NCBI GenBank assembly: GCA_020636915.1
Contig: JACJWV010000006.1
Coordinates: 160,622 to 224,621 of the forward strand
Direction: 5' to 3'
Length of the DNA stretch: 64,000 bases
Origin: Nocardioides sp.
GTDB lineage: Bacteria > Actinomycetota > Actinomycetes > Propionibacteriales > Nocardioidaceae
Under the pieces are notes generated by a model that did not search any database, was not told the origin of the DNA, and saw nothing but the letters and a program-made list of their open reading frames with translations. A program made the translations under genes and the position numbers. The first letter of the stretch is position 1, and the number at the start of each line of letters is the position of its first letter. Shown here piece after piece: positions 36,126 to 45,119 of this stretch.

Positions 36126-37361
36126 TCAGCCCTTCACCTCGGTCCAGGCCGTCGTCCAGTCGCCGTAGTTGGTGCACGTCACGTCCGTGCGGCCGTCCAG
36201 GCACTGCTCGATCGGCGTGGTCCAGTAGTGGATCTGCGCGGCGTAGTCGGCGTCCTCGGCGTGGTAGGTGTCGCAGAAGGTCTTGTCCGACGTCAGCGCA
36301 CAGGCCTTGGTGTTGGCCGGCGCCTCACCGAAGTACTCGGCCACCTGGGCCTGGGCCTCCGGGCTGGTGATGTAGTCCATCCAGAGGTAGCCGCAGTTGG
36401 GGTTCTGGGCCTTCGAGCTGATCATCCAGGTGTCGGACCATCCGGTCGAGCCCTCCTCCGGCAGCACCGCCTCGACCGGGGCGCCCTCGCCCTGGGCGAC
36501 CGCGTTGATGACCTCCCACGTGGTGCCGATGACCGAGTCGCCGCTCTTGAAGGCCTGCACCTCCTTGAGGTAGTCCGACCAGTACTCCGAGACGTTCTCC
36601 TTCTGCTTCTTCAGCAGGTCGACCGCCGCGGCGAGCTGGTCCTGGTCGAGGGCGTACGGGTCCTCGATCCCCAGGTCGGGCTGGGTCTTCATCAGGTACA
36701 GCGCCGCGTCGGCGATGTAGATCGGCGAGTCGTACGCCGTCACCTTGCCGGCGTAGTCGGACGCACCGTCGAAGACCGCGCCCCAGCTCGTCGGCGCAGG
36801 CTTCACGACGTCGGTGTTGTACATGAGCAGGTTCGCGCCCCAACCGTGCGGGACGCCGTACATCTGACCGTCGACCGAGTTGAACTTCTGGTCCTTGAGG
36901 AACGGCGCGATGTCGGGGTAGTTCTTCAGCAGGTCGGTGTTGACCGGCGCGACGTCGCCGCTGGCGATCAGGCGCAGGGTCGCGTCGCCGGAGGCGGACA
37001 CGACGTCGTACTCACCGGTCTTCATCAGCTGCACGGCCTCGTCGGACGTGCCGAAGTACTTCACGTTGGCCTGGCAGCCGGTCTCCTCCTCGAACGGCGT
37101 GACCCAGTCGACCGACTTGTCGGTCGAGCCGTCCTCGGCGTAGCCGGGCCACGCCAGGATGTTGACCTGGCCCTCGGGGTCGCCGACCGAGTCCTGCATC
37201 GGGATGTCGGGAGCCGTGAAGCCCCCCTGGTCCTCAGCGGCGGAGCCACCGCCGCTGCTGTCACCCGAGCTGGTGCCGCAGGCCGTCGCCAGGGCGAGCA
37301 CCCCGGCGCACGCCAGGGCTGCGGGGCCCGACCAGCGCCGCCTCGAACGGTTCTTCCTCAT
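36126..37361 (-). CDS. potD: Substrate-binding lipoprotein, PotD type
   Basis: 411 residues. Lipoprotein signal ends LALATAC with the lipidated Cys at 28, followed by a Gly/Ser spacer. The mature part begins VNILAWPGYAEDGS, then TPFEEETGCQANVKYFGTSDE, the familiar pattern of spermidine/putrescine-binding proteins (periplasmic-binding class). GVPHGWGANLLMYN and DSPIYIADAALYL line the cleft region. Start overlaps the potA stop (ATGA). Confidence 0.9.
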   Translation of the reverse strand: MRKNRSRRRWSGPAALACAGVLALATACGTSSGDSSGGGSAAEDQGGFTAPDIPMQDSVGDPEGQVNILAWPGYAEDGSTDKSVDWVTPFEEETGCQANVKYFGTSDEAVQLMKTGEYDVVSASGDATLRLIASGDVAPVNTDLLKNYPDIAPFLKDQKFNSVDGQMYGVPHGWGANLLMYNTDVVKPAPTSWGAVFDGASDYAGKVTAYDSPIYIADAALYLMKTQPDLGIEDPYALDQDQLAAAVDLLKKQKENVSEYWSDYLKEVQAFKSGDSVIGTTWEVINAVAQGEGAPVEAVLPEEGSTGWSDTWMISSKAQNPNCGYLWMDYITSPEAQAQVAEYFGEAPANTKACALTSDKTFCDTYHAEDADYAAQIHYWTTPIEQCLDGRTDVTCTNYGDWTTAWTEVKG

Positions 37362-38422
37362 GCTGTCTCCTCCTCAGGGGACGTCGCCTGCGTCGGGGAA
37401 CCCAGGGACACCAGGTGGTCACGTCGCCAGGTCACCACGACGCGTTGGTCGCGCCGCTCTGCTGCGGCGTCGATGGAGGTGTCGGTGTTGGGGTGCGACA
37501 CCGTCACCGTCGGTCCGTCGTCGAGCTCGACGACGCTGCTGGTGGTCGCTCCGAGGTAGACCACCTCGCGGACGACGCCGTGCGCGACGCACAGCCCCGT
37601 GGTGTCCGCGGGGGCACTGGTGGCGAGGCGCACCTTCTCGGGGCGGACGGCGAAGGTGCCGTCCTCGCCGACGAGCCGGCGCGCGTCCTCGCCGCGGAAG
37701 AGGTTCGAGGTGCCGACGAAGCCCGCCACGAAGGCGCTCGCGGGCTGCTCGTAGAGCTCGACGGGCGTCGCGAGCTGCTCGATCCGGCCCTCGTTGAACA
37801 CCGCGACCCGGTCGCTCATCGTGAGCGCCTCCTCCTGGTCGTGGGTCACGAAGACGAAGGTGATGCCGACGTCGCGCTGGATCTCCTTGAGCTCGATCTG
37901 CATCTCGCGGCGCAGCTTGAGGTCCAGGGCGCCGAGCGGCTCGTCGAGGAGCAGCACCTTGGGCCGGTTGACCAGCGCCCGGGCCAGGGCGACGCGCTGC
38001 CGCTGGCCGCCGGAGAGCTGGTGCGGCCGGCGGGCGCCGTACGACGCCAGCCGTACCGTCTCCAGCGCCTCCTCGGCCCGGCGCCGGCGGTCGGCCTTGC
38101 CGACCTTCTTGACCCGCAGGCCGTACTCGACGTTCTCGACGACGCTCATGTGCGGGAAGATCGCGTAGTCCTGGAAGACCGTGTTGACGTCGCGCGAGAA
38201 CGGCGGCCGGCGGGTGACGTCGTCCTCGCCGAGCAGGATCGTGCCGGCGGTGGGCTCCTCGAAGCCGGCGATCAGCCGCAGGACGGTCGTCTTGCCCGAG
38301 CCGGACGGTCCGAGCATCGAGAAGAACTCGCCGTCGGCGATGTCGAGGTCCAGCTCGTCGACCGCGCGGACCTGGCCGAAGTGCTTGCTCAGCCCGCGCA
38401 GGGAGATGGCCGTGGCCGTCAT
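37358..38422 (-). CDS. potA: ABC transporter ATP-binding protein, PotA type
   Basis: 354 residues. Walker A GPSGSGKT (residues 38-45), signature LSGGQRQRVALARAL, Walker B LLLDEPLGALD and H-loop FVTHDQEEA are all intact. The C-terminal ~110 residues form a TOBE regulatory domain. First gene of the potADBC operon, preceded by a 135-bp region shared with the divergent GntR gene. Confidence 0.94.
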   Translation of the reverse strand: MTATAISLRGLSKHFGQVRAVDELDLDIADGEFFSMLGPSGSGKTTVLRLIAGFEEPTAGTILLGEDDVTRRPPFSRDVNTVFQDYAIFPHMSVVENVEYGLRVKKVGKADRRRRAEEALETVRLASYGARRPHQLSGGQRQRVALARALVNRPKVLLLDEPLGALDLKLRREMQIELKEIQRDVGITFVFVTHDQEEALTMSDRVAVFNEGRIEQLATPVELYEQPASAFVAGFVGTSNLFRGEDARRLVGEDGTFAVRPEKVRLATSAPADTTGLCVAHGVVREVVYLGATTSSVVELDDGPTVTVSHPNTDTSIDAAAERRDQRVVVTWRRDHLVSLGSPTQATSPEEETA

Positions 38423-38483
38423 GGAGCTCCTCGCTCGATCTTCCGGAACATCTGGTGCTGGCGGCTTCCCTTACGGGCGCCGA

Positions 38484-38498
38484 TCCATAAGATATGGA
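38484..38498. promoter_or_regulatory. Operator-like palindrome between potA and the GntR gene
   Basis: TCCATAAGATATGGA is a perfect inverted repeat (6-bp arms, 3-nt centre) in the divergent promoter region, which is unusually AT-rich for this genome. A likely binding site for the neighbouring GntR regulator controlling both directions. Confidence 0.55.
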
Positions 38499-38557
38499 AC
38501 CGGACATTAGATGAATAGCCCCCACTCGGTAACAACTCTGTTGCGAAGGAGCTCGCC

Positions 38558-39328
38558 TTGGCCGACGTACGCCGGCACGGCAGCCGCGCCCGGAGCGCGA
38601 TCTTCGCGCCGCTCTCCGACGTCGGGCGCGCCGGTCAGGTCGAGGAGCGGCTGACCCAGGCGATCCGCTCCGGGGTGCTCGCCGAGGGCGAGCGGCTGCC
38701 GAGCGAGCCCGAGCTGGCCGCGATGCTCGGGGTGGCGGTCGTGACCGTGCGCGAGGCGCTCGTGGGGCTACGCGCCCAGGGCCTGGTCACCACCAGCCGC
38801 GGCCGCGCCGGCGGGACCTTCGTCGCCGCCGGGGCTGCGGCCGACGAGGAGGCGCTGGCCGAGCGCATCGGGTCGATGTCGCGAGCCGAGCTCCACGACC
38901 GCGGCACCCAGTACCTCCTGCTGCTGGCGGGCTGCGCCGAGCTCGCCGCCGAGCGGGCGGACCCCGGCGAGGCCGAGTCGCTGCGCACCCTCCTGCCGGC
39001 GGTCGACGACCCGGTCGGCGTGTGGCGCCACGCCGACGCGGAGCTGTGGCTCTCGGTCGCGGCCCTGACCCAGTCGTCCCGGACGACCCGGGAAGTCGTG
39101 CGGCTGGAGGCGGACTTCGGCATGATCGTCCGCATCCCCCTGAGCGACCCGGACGTCCGGGCGCGCACGGTCGCCGCCCACGAGCGCCTGATCGACGCCA
39201 TCGAGGCCGGCGACGCCGATGCCGCTCGCAGGTGCGCACGAACGCACCTGCAGGCGACACTGGACCGGGTCGCCCGGACCCAGGCCGAGGTCCACGACCG
39301 CCACCGGATGCCCAGGAGTGCCTCATGA
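38558..39328 (+). CDS. GntR family regulator, FCD type
   Basis: 256 residues from a TTG start with AAGGAG seven bases upstream. The N-terminal winged helix (VEERLTQAIRSGVLAEGERL, SEPELAAMLGV, TVREALVGLRAQGLV) is classical GntR. The C-terminal ~150 residues are helical, as in FCD ligand-binding domains (VRARTVAAHERLIDAIEAGD). Divergent from potABCD, which it probably controls. Its stop overlaps the next gene (ATGA), tying it to the Cache protein. Confidence 0.9.
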   Translation: MADVRRHGSRARSAIFAPLSDVGRAGQVEERLTQAIRSGVLAEGERLPSEPELAAMLGVAVVTVREALVGLRAQGLVTTSRGRAGGTFVAAGAAADEEALAERIGSMSRAELHDRGTQYLLLLAGCAELAAERADPGEAESLRTLLPAVDDPVGVWRHADAELWLSVAALTQSSRTTREVVRLEADFGMIVRIPLSDPDVRARTVAAHERLIDAIEAGDADAARRCARTHLQATLDRVARTQAEVHDRHRMPRSAS

Positions 39329-40014
39329 CCACGAGCACGACCACCCCGCTCGGGGCGCTGGACCGCTGCGCGGACGCGGTGACGACCTACTTCGGGACGC
39401 TCTTCACCTCGCTGGAGGCGATCGCCGAGACGGTGCGCCAGGCGATCAGCCCGAGGCACACCCTCACGGCCGCCGCGCTGAGCGACCTCGTCCATCCGCT
39501 GGCCACCCGCACCCTGGCCGAGCACCCGGTCGTCGGCGGCGGCTTCGTCGCCACTCCCGGGTGGCTGGCCGACCGCGACCTGTTCCTCGCGTGGTGGCAG
39601 GGCGAGGACCGCACGCTGCTCGCCGAGCGCGGGGTCCCGCTGGGCCACCACGTCTTCGACTACACCCGGCACGAGTGGTTCCGGCGCCCGCAGGAGAGCG
39701 GGGAGCGGCACGTCACCGGCCCCTACGTCGACTACGTCTGCACCGACGAGTACGTCCTCACCGCGACGCTCCCCGTGCTCGTCGCCGGCGAGATGGCCGG
39801 CGTCGCGGGCGCCGACACCCCGCTGGAGACCTTCGAGCAGCTGATGCGCGAGCCGCTGCGCGGTGGCGGTGACGTCGCGCTCGTCAACCCCCACGACCGG
39901 GTGGTCGTGGCCGCCGACCCGCTGCTGAGGTCCGGGCAGAAGATCGACCCCTCGTCGTACGCCGAGGTGCAGCAGCTCGACGGGCTGCCGTTCCGCGTGC
40001 TCGCCGGCGCCTGA
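39325..40014 (+). CDS. Stand-alone Cache-domain sensor protein
   Basis: 229 residues. The central and C-terminal part matches a Cache ligand-binding fold: HEWFRRPQESGERHVTGPYVDY, then DEYVLTATLPVLVAGEMAGVAGAD. There is no signal peptide, membrane span or output domain, which is unusual because Cache domains are normally extracellular sensors of chemoreceptors and kinases. The ATGA overlap with the GntR gene suggests a joint role, perhaps binding the substrate of the divergent transporter in the cytoplasm. Role is inferred. Confidence 0.78.
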   Translation: MTTSTTTPLGALDRCADAVTTYFGTLFTSLEAIAETVRQAISPRHTLTAAALSDLVHPLATRTLAEHPVVGGGFVATPGWLADRDLFLAWWQGEDRTLLAERGVPLGHHVFDYTRHEWFRRPQESGERHVTGPYVDYVCTDEYVLTATLPVLVAGEMAGVAGADTPLETFEQLMREPLRGGGDVALVNPHDRVVVAADPLLRSGQKIDPSSYAEVQQLDGLPFRVLAGA

Positions 40015-40063
40015 CCCGATCGAACGGCAGCGCGGCTGGACCCCGCAGCTCGGGCTGTCCGCG

Positions 40064-40111
40064 GGACGTCATGCGTTCGGAGCCATCTAGCGCTCCGAAC
40101 GCATGACGTCC
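40064..40111. repeat. Intergenic palindrome, family A copy 1
   Basis: Perfect 20-bp arms (40064-40083 and 40092-40111), core GACGTCATGCGTTCGGAGC, with an 8-nt loop containing CTAG. It sits between the converging 3' ends of the Cache gene and the NHL-protein gene. Near-identical elements lie at 60470 and, degenerate, at 15086. Confidence 0.85.
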
Positions 40112-40155
40112 GGGCGGCCGCCGCCCGGGCCACGCGCCCGACCCCTCCGCTGCCT

Positions 40156-42162
40156 CTAGGGCAGCTGCGGCGGGCCGATGAGTGGTGCGCGGACCGGGGC
40201 CGCCATGCCGAGGTAGACGACCAGGCCGCGGCCGAAGGGGTTGACCTGGAGGGGGATCTTCTTCCAGTTGTTGGTGAGCCACACGTTGCCGGACGGGTCG
40301 ATCTGCACACCGGTGTTGCGCTGGAGCCCGTCGAACGCGTAGCCGCCGGACGGCGAGATCGGGTCACCGGCCACGCCGGTCGGGCACGTGGCGACGCGGG
40401 CACCGCACAGGTGCGAGACCCGCTGACCGGTGAAGTTGGCGACCCAGATGGTGTCGTCACCGTCGACGGCGATCCCCCACGGGATGGTCAGTCCGGCGCC
40501 GGCGTACTTCGTGAGCGTCCCGTCCGGTCCGACCTGGACGATCGACCCGTGGTGCGTGCCGGGCGGCGTCTGCAGGCCCTCGCCCGACTTGCAGGGACTG
40601 GGGATGGCGCCCGAGTTCGACACCCAGGTGTTGCCGAGCCGGTCGCTGGCGATGCCGAGCGGGTCGGAGAAGATGCTGGCGTCCCCGAAGGGCGAGCCGG
40701 ACATCGCCTCCCCGTCCGGGGTGAAGCCCCAGACCTGGTTGCCCTGGTTGGCGGTGACGAAGACGTTCCCCTCGGTGTTGACGGCCACGTCGAACGCGCG
40801 CCCGATCCCGGTGCCGACCACCGTCGCCTGACGTGGGTCGCCGTCCGGGTACTCGACCAGGGTGCTGTTGCCGCAGCTGGCGGTCCAGATGTTGCCGTCC
40901 CGGTCGGACACGACCCCCTGCGGCCAGCTCAGCGGGCCCTGCCGGTAGCCGCGCGGCGGGGAGAGCGGCTTCCCGTCGAGACGGAACTCCGAGAGGCTGT
41001 TCGACGTCGGCTCGGTCGTGCACCGCTTGCCGCTGAAGCCGAAGTTCCCGATCCACAAGTGGTTGTCCGGGTCGAACCCGACGCCGAAGCCGGCGCCGTT
41101 GATGCCGCCGCCCGTGTACTGCTCGACCGGGCGGCCGGGCGCGAACGGGTCGACCTTGAACAGCCCGAGCCCCGGACAGACGTTCTTCCACTTCTTGGCC
41201 CACTGGGCGTTGTTGATGACCCACACCGCCCCGTGCTCGTCGAACGCGACGTTGCCCGGGCCGCTGAACTCGTGCCCGTTGCCGACGAACTGGAGGGCGA
41301 GCACCCAGTCCGCGGGCGCCTGGTGGAGGACCGGGCGGTACGCCGGCCGCGCCGGGACCTGCGCGAAGATCCCCCCGGGGTCGCCCGCGGGGTTCTGCGG
41401 GATCAGCGTCATCGCCTCCCACGTGGTGCGCGGCCGGTGCCCCCAGGCGTCGGTCGCGGCCCGGAGGAAGGCGCCGCAGTCGCTGCGGCCGGTGGCGCAG
41501 CCGCCGATGATGCTGGCCAGGGAGTTGAAGGTCGGCCAGGTCTGCGTCGAGGTGCCGTTGGGGGCGGTGCGCAGGAAGGCCGCGGTCCGGCCGGTGCGGA
41601 GGTTCACGAGGTTGCGGGTCATCCGCATCGCGTTGGGCAGTCCGGGCTCGGCGCCGCCGATCCTGCCGTGACCGGCGAACTGGGCCAGGGAGAAGCCGGC
41701 CGCGACCGTCGTCGCCTCGTTCACGACCATCTGACCCGAGGTGCGGCGACCGAGAGCGGCCGCGAGGACGACCGTGCCGGGCAGCCGACGACCACCGGTC
41801 CGGCCCTGGGAGGCCGTCACGTAGAGCTGGCCCCGGTGCCCGCGCGGAGCCGCGAGGAAGAACCGTCCGCGCCGGTCCGAGCCGACGTCCAGGAGCACCC
41901 GCGCCTGCCCCGCTTTGCGGCCGGCGAGCACCAGCTGGACCCGGGCGCCCCGGACCGGCTCACCCCCCACCTCGACATGACCGACGAGCAACCGGTTCGA
42001 CGCATGCCCGACGCGTGGCGGCCCGGACACCGCAGGCTCCGGCGCCTCCGACCGGGCGCCGGCCGGGATCGCGGCCAGGCCGGCGGCCAGGCCGAGGCCG
42101 AGCAGCGCGGCCACCGCGCGACGGCGCTTCCGAGTGGGCCGGGAGGCGGGTGCAGTCGTCAT
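40156..42162 (-). CDS. Secreted NHL-repeat beta-propeller protein
   Basis: 668 residues. Signal peptide (VAALLGLGLAAGLAAIPAGA) then an N-terminal beta-sandwich-like region (HVEVGGEPVRGARVQLVLAG) resembling carboxypeptidase regulatory-like domains. From about residue 280 onward come NHL/Vgb-type propeller repeats with motifs such as GNVAFDEHGAVWVINN, VVSDRDGNIWTASCGN and IAVDGDDTIWVANFTG. Extracellular; ligand or enzymatic role unknown. The ATG at 42162 has AAGGA seven bases upstream; a GTG at 42168 is less well placed. Confidence 0.85.
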   Translation of the reverse strand: MTTAPASRPTRKRRRAVAALLGLGLAAGLAAIPAGARSEAPEPAVSGPPRVGHASNRLLVGHVEVGGEPVRGARVQLVLAGRKAGQARVLLDVGSDRRGRFFLAAPRGHRGQLYVTASQGRTGGRRLPGTVVLAAALGRRTSGQMVVNEATTVAAGFSLAQFAGHGRIGGAEPGLPNAMRMTRNLVNLRTGRTAAFLRTAPNGTSTQTWPTFNSLASIIGGCATGRSDCGAFLRAATDAWGHRPRTTWEAMTLIPQNPAGDPGGIFAQVPARPAYRPVLHQAPADWVLALQFVGNGHEFSGPGNVAFDEHGAVWVINNAQWAKKWKNVCPGLGLFKVDPFAPGRPVEQYTGGGINGAGFGVGFDPDNHLWIGNFGFSGKRCTTEPTSNSLSEFRLDGKPLSPPRGYRQGPLSWPQGVVSDRDGNIWTASCGNSTLVEYPDGDPRQATVVGTGIGRAFDVAVNTEGNVFVTANQGNQVWGFTPDGEAMSGSPFGDASIFSDPLGIASDRLGNTWVSNSGAIPSPCKSGEGLQTPPGTHHGSIVQVGPDGTLTKYAGAGLTIPWGIAVDGDDTIWVANFTGQRVSHLCGARVATCPTGVAGDPISPSGGYAFDGLQRNTGVQIDPSGNVWLTNNWKKIPLQVNPFGRGLVVYLGMAAPVRAPLIGPPQLP

Positions 42163-42278
42163 CGGCACGTCCTTGTCGGTGTGGTCGGACTCCCGAGACG
42201 AGCTGACGGCGGCATCCTAGGTCCTGTGGAGCCCGACCGACCCGACAACCGGACGACGCCCCGACGCGTCAGACCGTC

Positions 42279-43646
42279 GTGAGGGTGCGCATCCTGCTCG
42301 CCGCGTTGGCGGCCGCGGTCCTGGTGCCGACGGGTGCGTCGGCCGCCGCCCCGCGCCACGACGGTCCCCACCCGCAGAGGCACCAGCCGCAGCGGCACCA
42401 CCCGGTCGTGCCCTGCTCACGAGGGCTGGTCGCGCTCACCTTCGACGACGGCCCGCTGGAGTCGGTGACCCCGCGGCTGGTCCGGCTGCTGACCCGGCTC
42501 GACGTGCCCGCGACGTTCTTCATGGTCGGCAGCCGGGTGGCCGAGCACCCCGAGCTGGTGCGCCTGGTCGACCGTGCCGGGTTCGCCATCGGCAACCACA
42601 CGTGGGAGCACACCGACCTGACGACCCAGACGCCCCGGCAGGTACGCCACGCGATGGTGACCACCCGCCGAGCCCTGCTCGACGCCGGCGTCTCCCCGAC
42701 CGACCTGGCGCGGCCGCCGTACGGCGCGATCGACGACCCCGCGCGCCAGGTGCTGGCGGACCTCGGGCTGGTGCCGGTCCTCTGGACGATCGACTCGCGC
42801 GACTGGTCGGGCTTGACGCCGCGGGAGATCACCTCGCGCGTGGTCGGCGCCGTCCGCCCGCACCGCACCAACGTCGTGCTCCAGCACGACGGCGTGACCA
42901 ACTCCCCCGCGACGCTCCGCGCCGTGCCGCGGGAGGTGGCGACGCTCCGCGAGCGCGGCTACTGCTTCGCGTCCCTGGACGACGCGGGCGACCCCGCTCC
43001 CCCGGTCCCGCTGGCCGCGATCGAGGCCGACCGGAGCCGGATCACCGAGGGCGACCGGGTGCGGCTGACCGTCCGGCTCGACCGGCCCACGACCCGCGCC
43101 GTGACCGTCCGGACGACCGCCGGCACCGTCCGGGTGCCGGCGGGGCAGCAGGTCGCCCACCTGTCCTACCGGGCCCGCCAGGACCGGACCGACGAGCGCC
43201 CCGAGGACGTCACGCTCGAGGTCCTCGGCGGCCGCGGCGCCGAGCCGGCGCCGGACGCCGGGACCGTCGTGCGGGTGCGCGACGACGACCCGGCGCCGGT
43301 CGTGCGCATCGACGACGCGGAGGTCAGTGCCTCGCCGATGCTGCCGACGCCCGCACCGGTCCGCGTGCGCCTGGACCGGAGCAGCGACCGCGGCCTGTCG
43401 GTCGTCGTCCGCAGCGACCTCGGCCCGGTCCGCGTGGTCGTGCCGGCCGGGTCGCGACGCGCCGTGGGCACGCTGACCGTCCCGGTGGGACGGCCCTCAC
43501 AGCCGGTCCGGACGGTCCCGCTCCACGTGGCGGGGACGACCGGGATGCTGACGGTCCGACCGCCCGAGCAGACCTGGCGCGAGGCGGCGGCGGAGGTGGT
43601 GGCCGGCCTCCGCTGGCCGGTCGTCGCGCCGACGTCGGTCTTCTGA
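42279..43646 (+). CDS. Secreted polysaccharide deacetylase with Calx-beta-like C-terminus (copy 1)
   Basis: 455 residues with a signal peptide (ILLAALAAAVLVPTGASA). NodB-fold deacetylase: TFDDGP with catalytic/metal Asp56-Asp57, metal His107 and His111 in NHTWEH, RPPYGAID, and LWTIDSRDWSG. It removes acetyl groups from peptidoglycan or other glycans. From about residue 245 the protein has a beta-rich region resembling Calx-beta repeats (ITEGDRVRLTVRLDRPT; VRDDDPAP). A paralogue follows 75 bp downstream. Confidence 0.9.
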   Translation: MRVRILLAALAAAVLVPTGASAAAPRHDGPHPQRHQPQRHHPVVPCSRGLVALTFDDGPLESVTPRLVRLLTRLDVPATFFMVGSRVAEHPELVRLVDRAGFAIGNHTWEHTDLTTQTPRQVRHAMVTTRRALLDAGVSPTDLARPPYGAIDDPARQVLADLGLVPVLWTIDSRDWSGLTPREITSRVVGAVRPHRTNVVLQHDGVTNSPATLRAVPREVATLRERGYCFASLDDAGDPAPPVPLAAIEADRSRITEGDRVRLTVRLDRPTTRAVTVRTTAGTVRVPAGQQVAHLSYRARQDRTDERPEDVTLEVLGGRGAEPAPDAGTVVRVRDDDPAPVVRIDDAEVSASPMLPTPAPVRVRLDRSSDRGLSVVVRSDLGPVRVVVPAGSRRAVGTLTVPVGRPSQPVRTVPLHVAGTTGMLTVRPPEQTWREAAAEVVAGLRWPVVAPTSVF

Positions 43647-43721
43647 CGCCGGGGCCCGCGAGCTGGGTGGCTTCCGCGGATAACCCCACGCCGCCGGCCC
43701 GCGGCGGGGATCATCGGTGGC

Positions 43722-45119
43722 GTGGGAGCGAGGGGGCACCGGCGGCTCGCCGCGTGGGCAGCGCTGGCGACGGCGTCGGTGCTGCTCGTCGGCACCGCCG
43801 CCGCGGCCCCGACCGCAGCGGAGCCCGGCCCGGTCCAGCGGGCGGTCCGTCCGTGCTCCCAGGGCCTGGTCGCTCTGACCTTCGACGACGGACCGTCGAG
43901 CTCGGTGACCCCGGCGCTGCTGCGGGTCCTGGAGCGGCAGCACGTCCCGGCCACGTTCTTCATGGTCGGCAGCCGGGTCGCGAGCGCGCCGGGCGTGGCG
44001 CGTGCCGTCGACCGGGCCGGCTTCGCGATCGGCAACCACACCTGGGTCCACGCGGACCTGACCACCCAGACCGACGCCGAGATCCGCAGCACCCTGCGCA
44101 CGACCCGCCGGCAGATGCTGCACCAGCACCTGCACCCCGGCTGGCTGATGCGGCCGCCGTACGGCGCCATCGACGACCGCGTCCGGGACGTGGTCCGGTC
44201 GATGGGCTACACGCCGGTGCTGTGGACGATCGACCCGCGCGACTGGAGCGGGATCTCGGCCGCGGAGATCCGGTCGCGGGTCGTCGGCGCGGTCCGCCCG
44301 CACGCGACCAACATCGTGCTCCAGCACGACGGGGTGGCGAACTCACCCGCCACACTGGCCGCGGTCCCGGGTGAGATCTCGTCGTTGCGGGCCCGGGGCT
44401 ACTGCTTCGCCGGCCTCGACCGCGCGGGCCACCCGACCCCGCCGGTACCGGTCGCCTCGGTGACCGCCGACCACCGGGCGGTCGCCGAAGGCGGGCGGGT
44501 CGGGCTCACGGTCCACCTCGACCGGCCGACCTCGCGCCCCACCTCCGCGCGGCTCGAGCTCGACGCACCGCCCTCGGTCGACCACGCGGTCTCGCTCTCG
44601 ACCCACCTGGTGCGGTTCGGCGTCGGCCAGCAGCAGGCGCACCTGTGGCTGCACTCGCGCCAGGACACCTTCGACGAGCACGACGAGTCGGTCACGGTCC
44701 GGGTCGGCGGGGGCGGGGGGATCCGTCCGTCGCAGAAGCAGGCGACCGTGACGCTCGGGGACGACGACCGCAGCCCGCTCGTCGACCTCGTGGACGCCCG
44801 GGTGCAGGCGGCCGCCGAGACGGACACCCCCGTCGACGTCGCGGTGCGGCTCGACGGCGCCACCGACCTGCCGGTGCGGGTCGTGGTCCGCGGCGAGCTC
44901 GGTCGTGCCGTCACGGTCGTGCCTCCGGCCTCGCGGACCGGCTGGCTCACACTCACCGTGCCGCCCGAGAGCGCCGACCAGCCGACCCGGGTCGTCACGG
45001 TCGAGCTCGTCCGGGTCGTCAACGCGCGGCCGGGTGAGGACGCCGCGGTGACCGTGGACCCGCCCGACCCGGTCCCGCCGCCGGACCGGGCCAGGGTCAA
45101 CCGCCGAGGCGGCGGCTGA
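43722..45119 (+). CDS. Secreted polysaccharide deacetylase with Calx-beta-like C-terminus (copy 2)
   Basis: 465 residues, closely similar in layout and sequence to the preceding gene, hence a tandem duplication. Signal peptide, TFDDGP (Asp55-Asp56), NHTWVH (His106, His110), RPPYGAID, LWTIDPRDWSG. The C-terminal Calx-beta-like part (VAEGGRVGLTVHLDRPT; LGDDDRSP) has diverged more than the catalytic part. The 3' end overlaps the converging IclR gene by 23 bp. Confidence 0.9.
   Translation: MGARGHRRLAAWAALATASVLLVGTAAAAPTAAEPGPVQRAVRPCSQGLVALTFDDGPSSSVTPALLRVLERQHVPATFFMVGSRVASAPGVARAVDRAGFAIGNHTWVHADLTTQTDAEIRSTLRTTRRQMLHQHLHPGWLMRPPYGAIDDRVRDVVRSMGYTPVLWTIDPRDWSGISAAEIRSRVVGAVRPHATNIVLQHDGVANSPATLAAVPGEISSLRARGYCFAGLDRAGHPTPPVPVASVTADHRAVAEGGRVGLTVHLDRPTSRPTSARLELDAPPSVDHAVSLSTHLVRFGVGQQQAHLWLHSRQDTFDEHDESVTVRVGGGGGIRPSQKQATVTLGDDDRSPLVDLVDARVQAAAETDTPVDVAVRLDGATDLPVRVVVRGELGRAVTVVPPASRTGWLTLTVPPESADQPTRVVTVELVRVVNARPGEDAAVTVDPPDPVPPPDRARVNRRGGG

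Noticed and set aside
40064..40111. Family A palindrome as a classical rho-independent terminator
   Set aside because: The stem is long and perfect but no T tract follows on either strand, so it is listed as a repeat instead.
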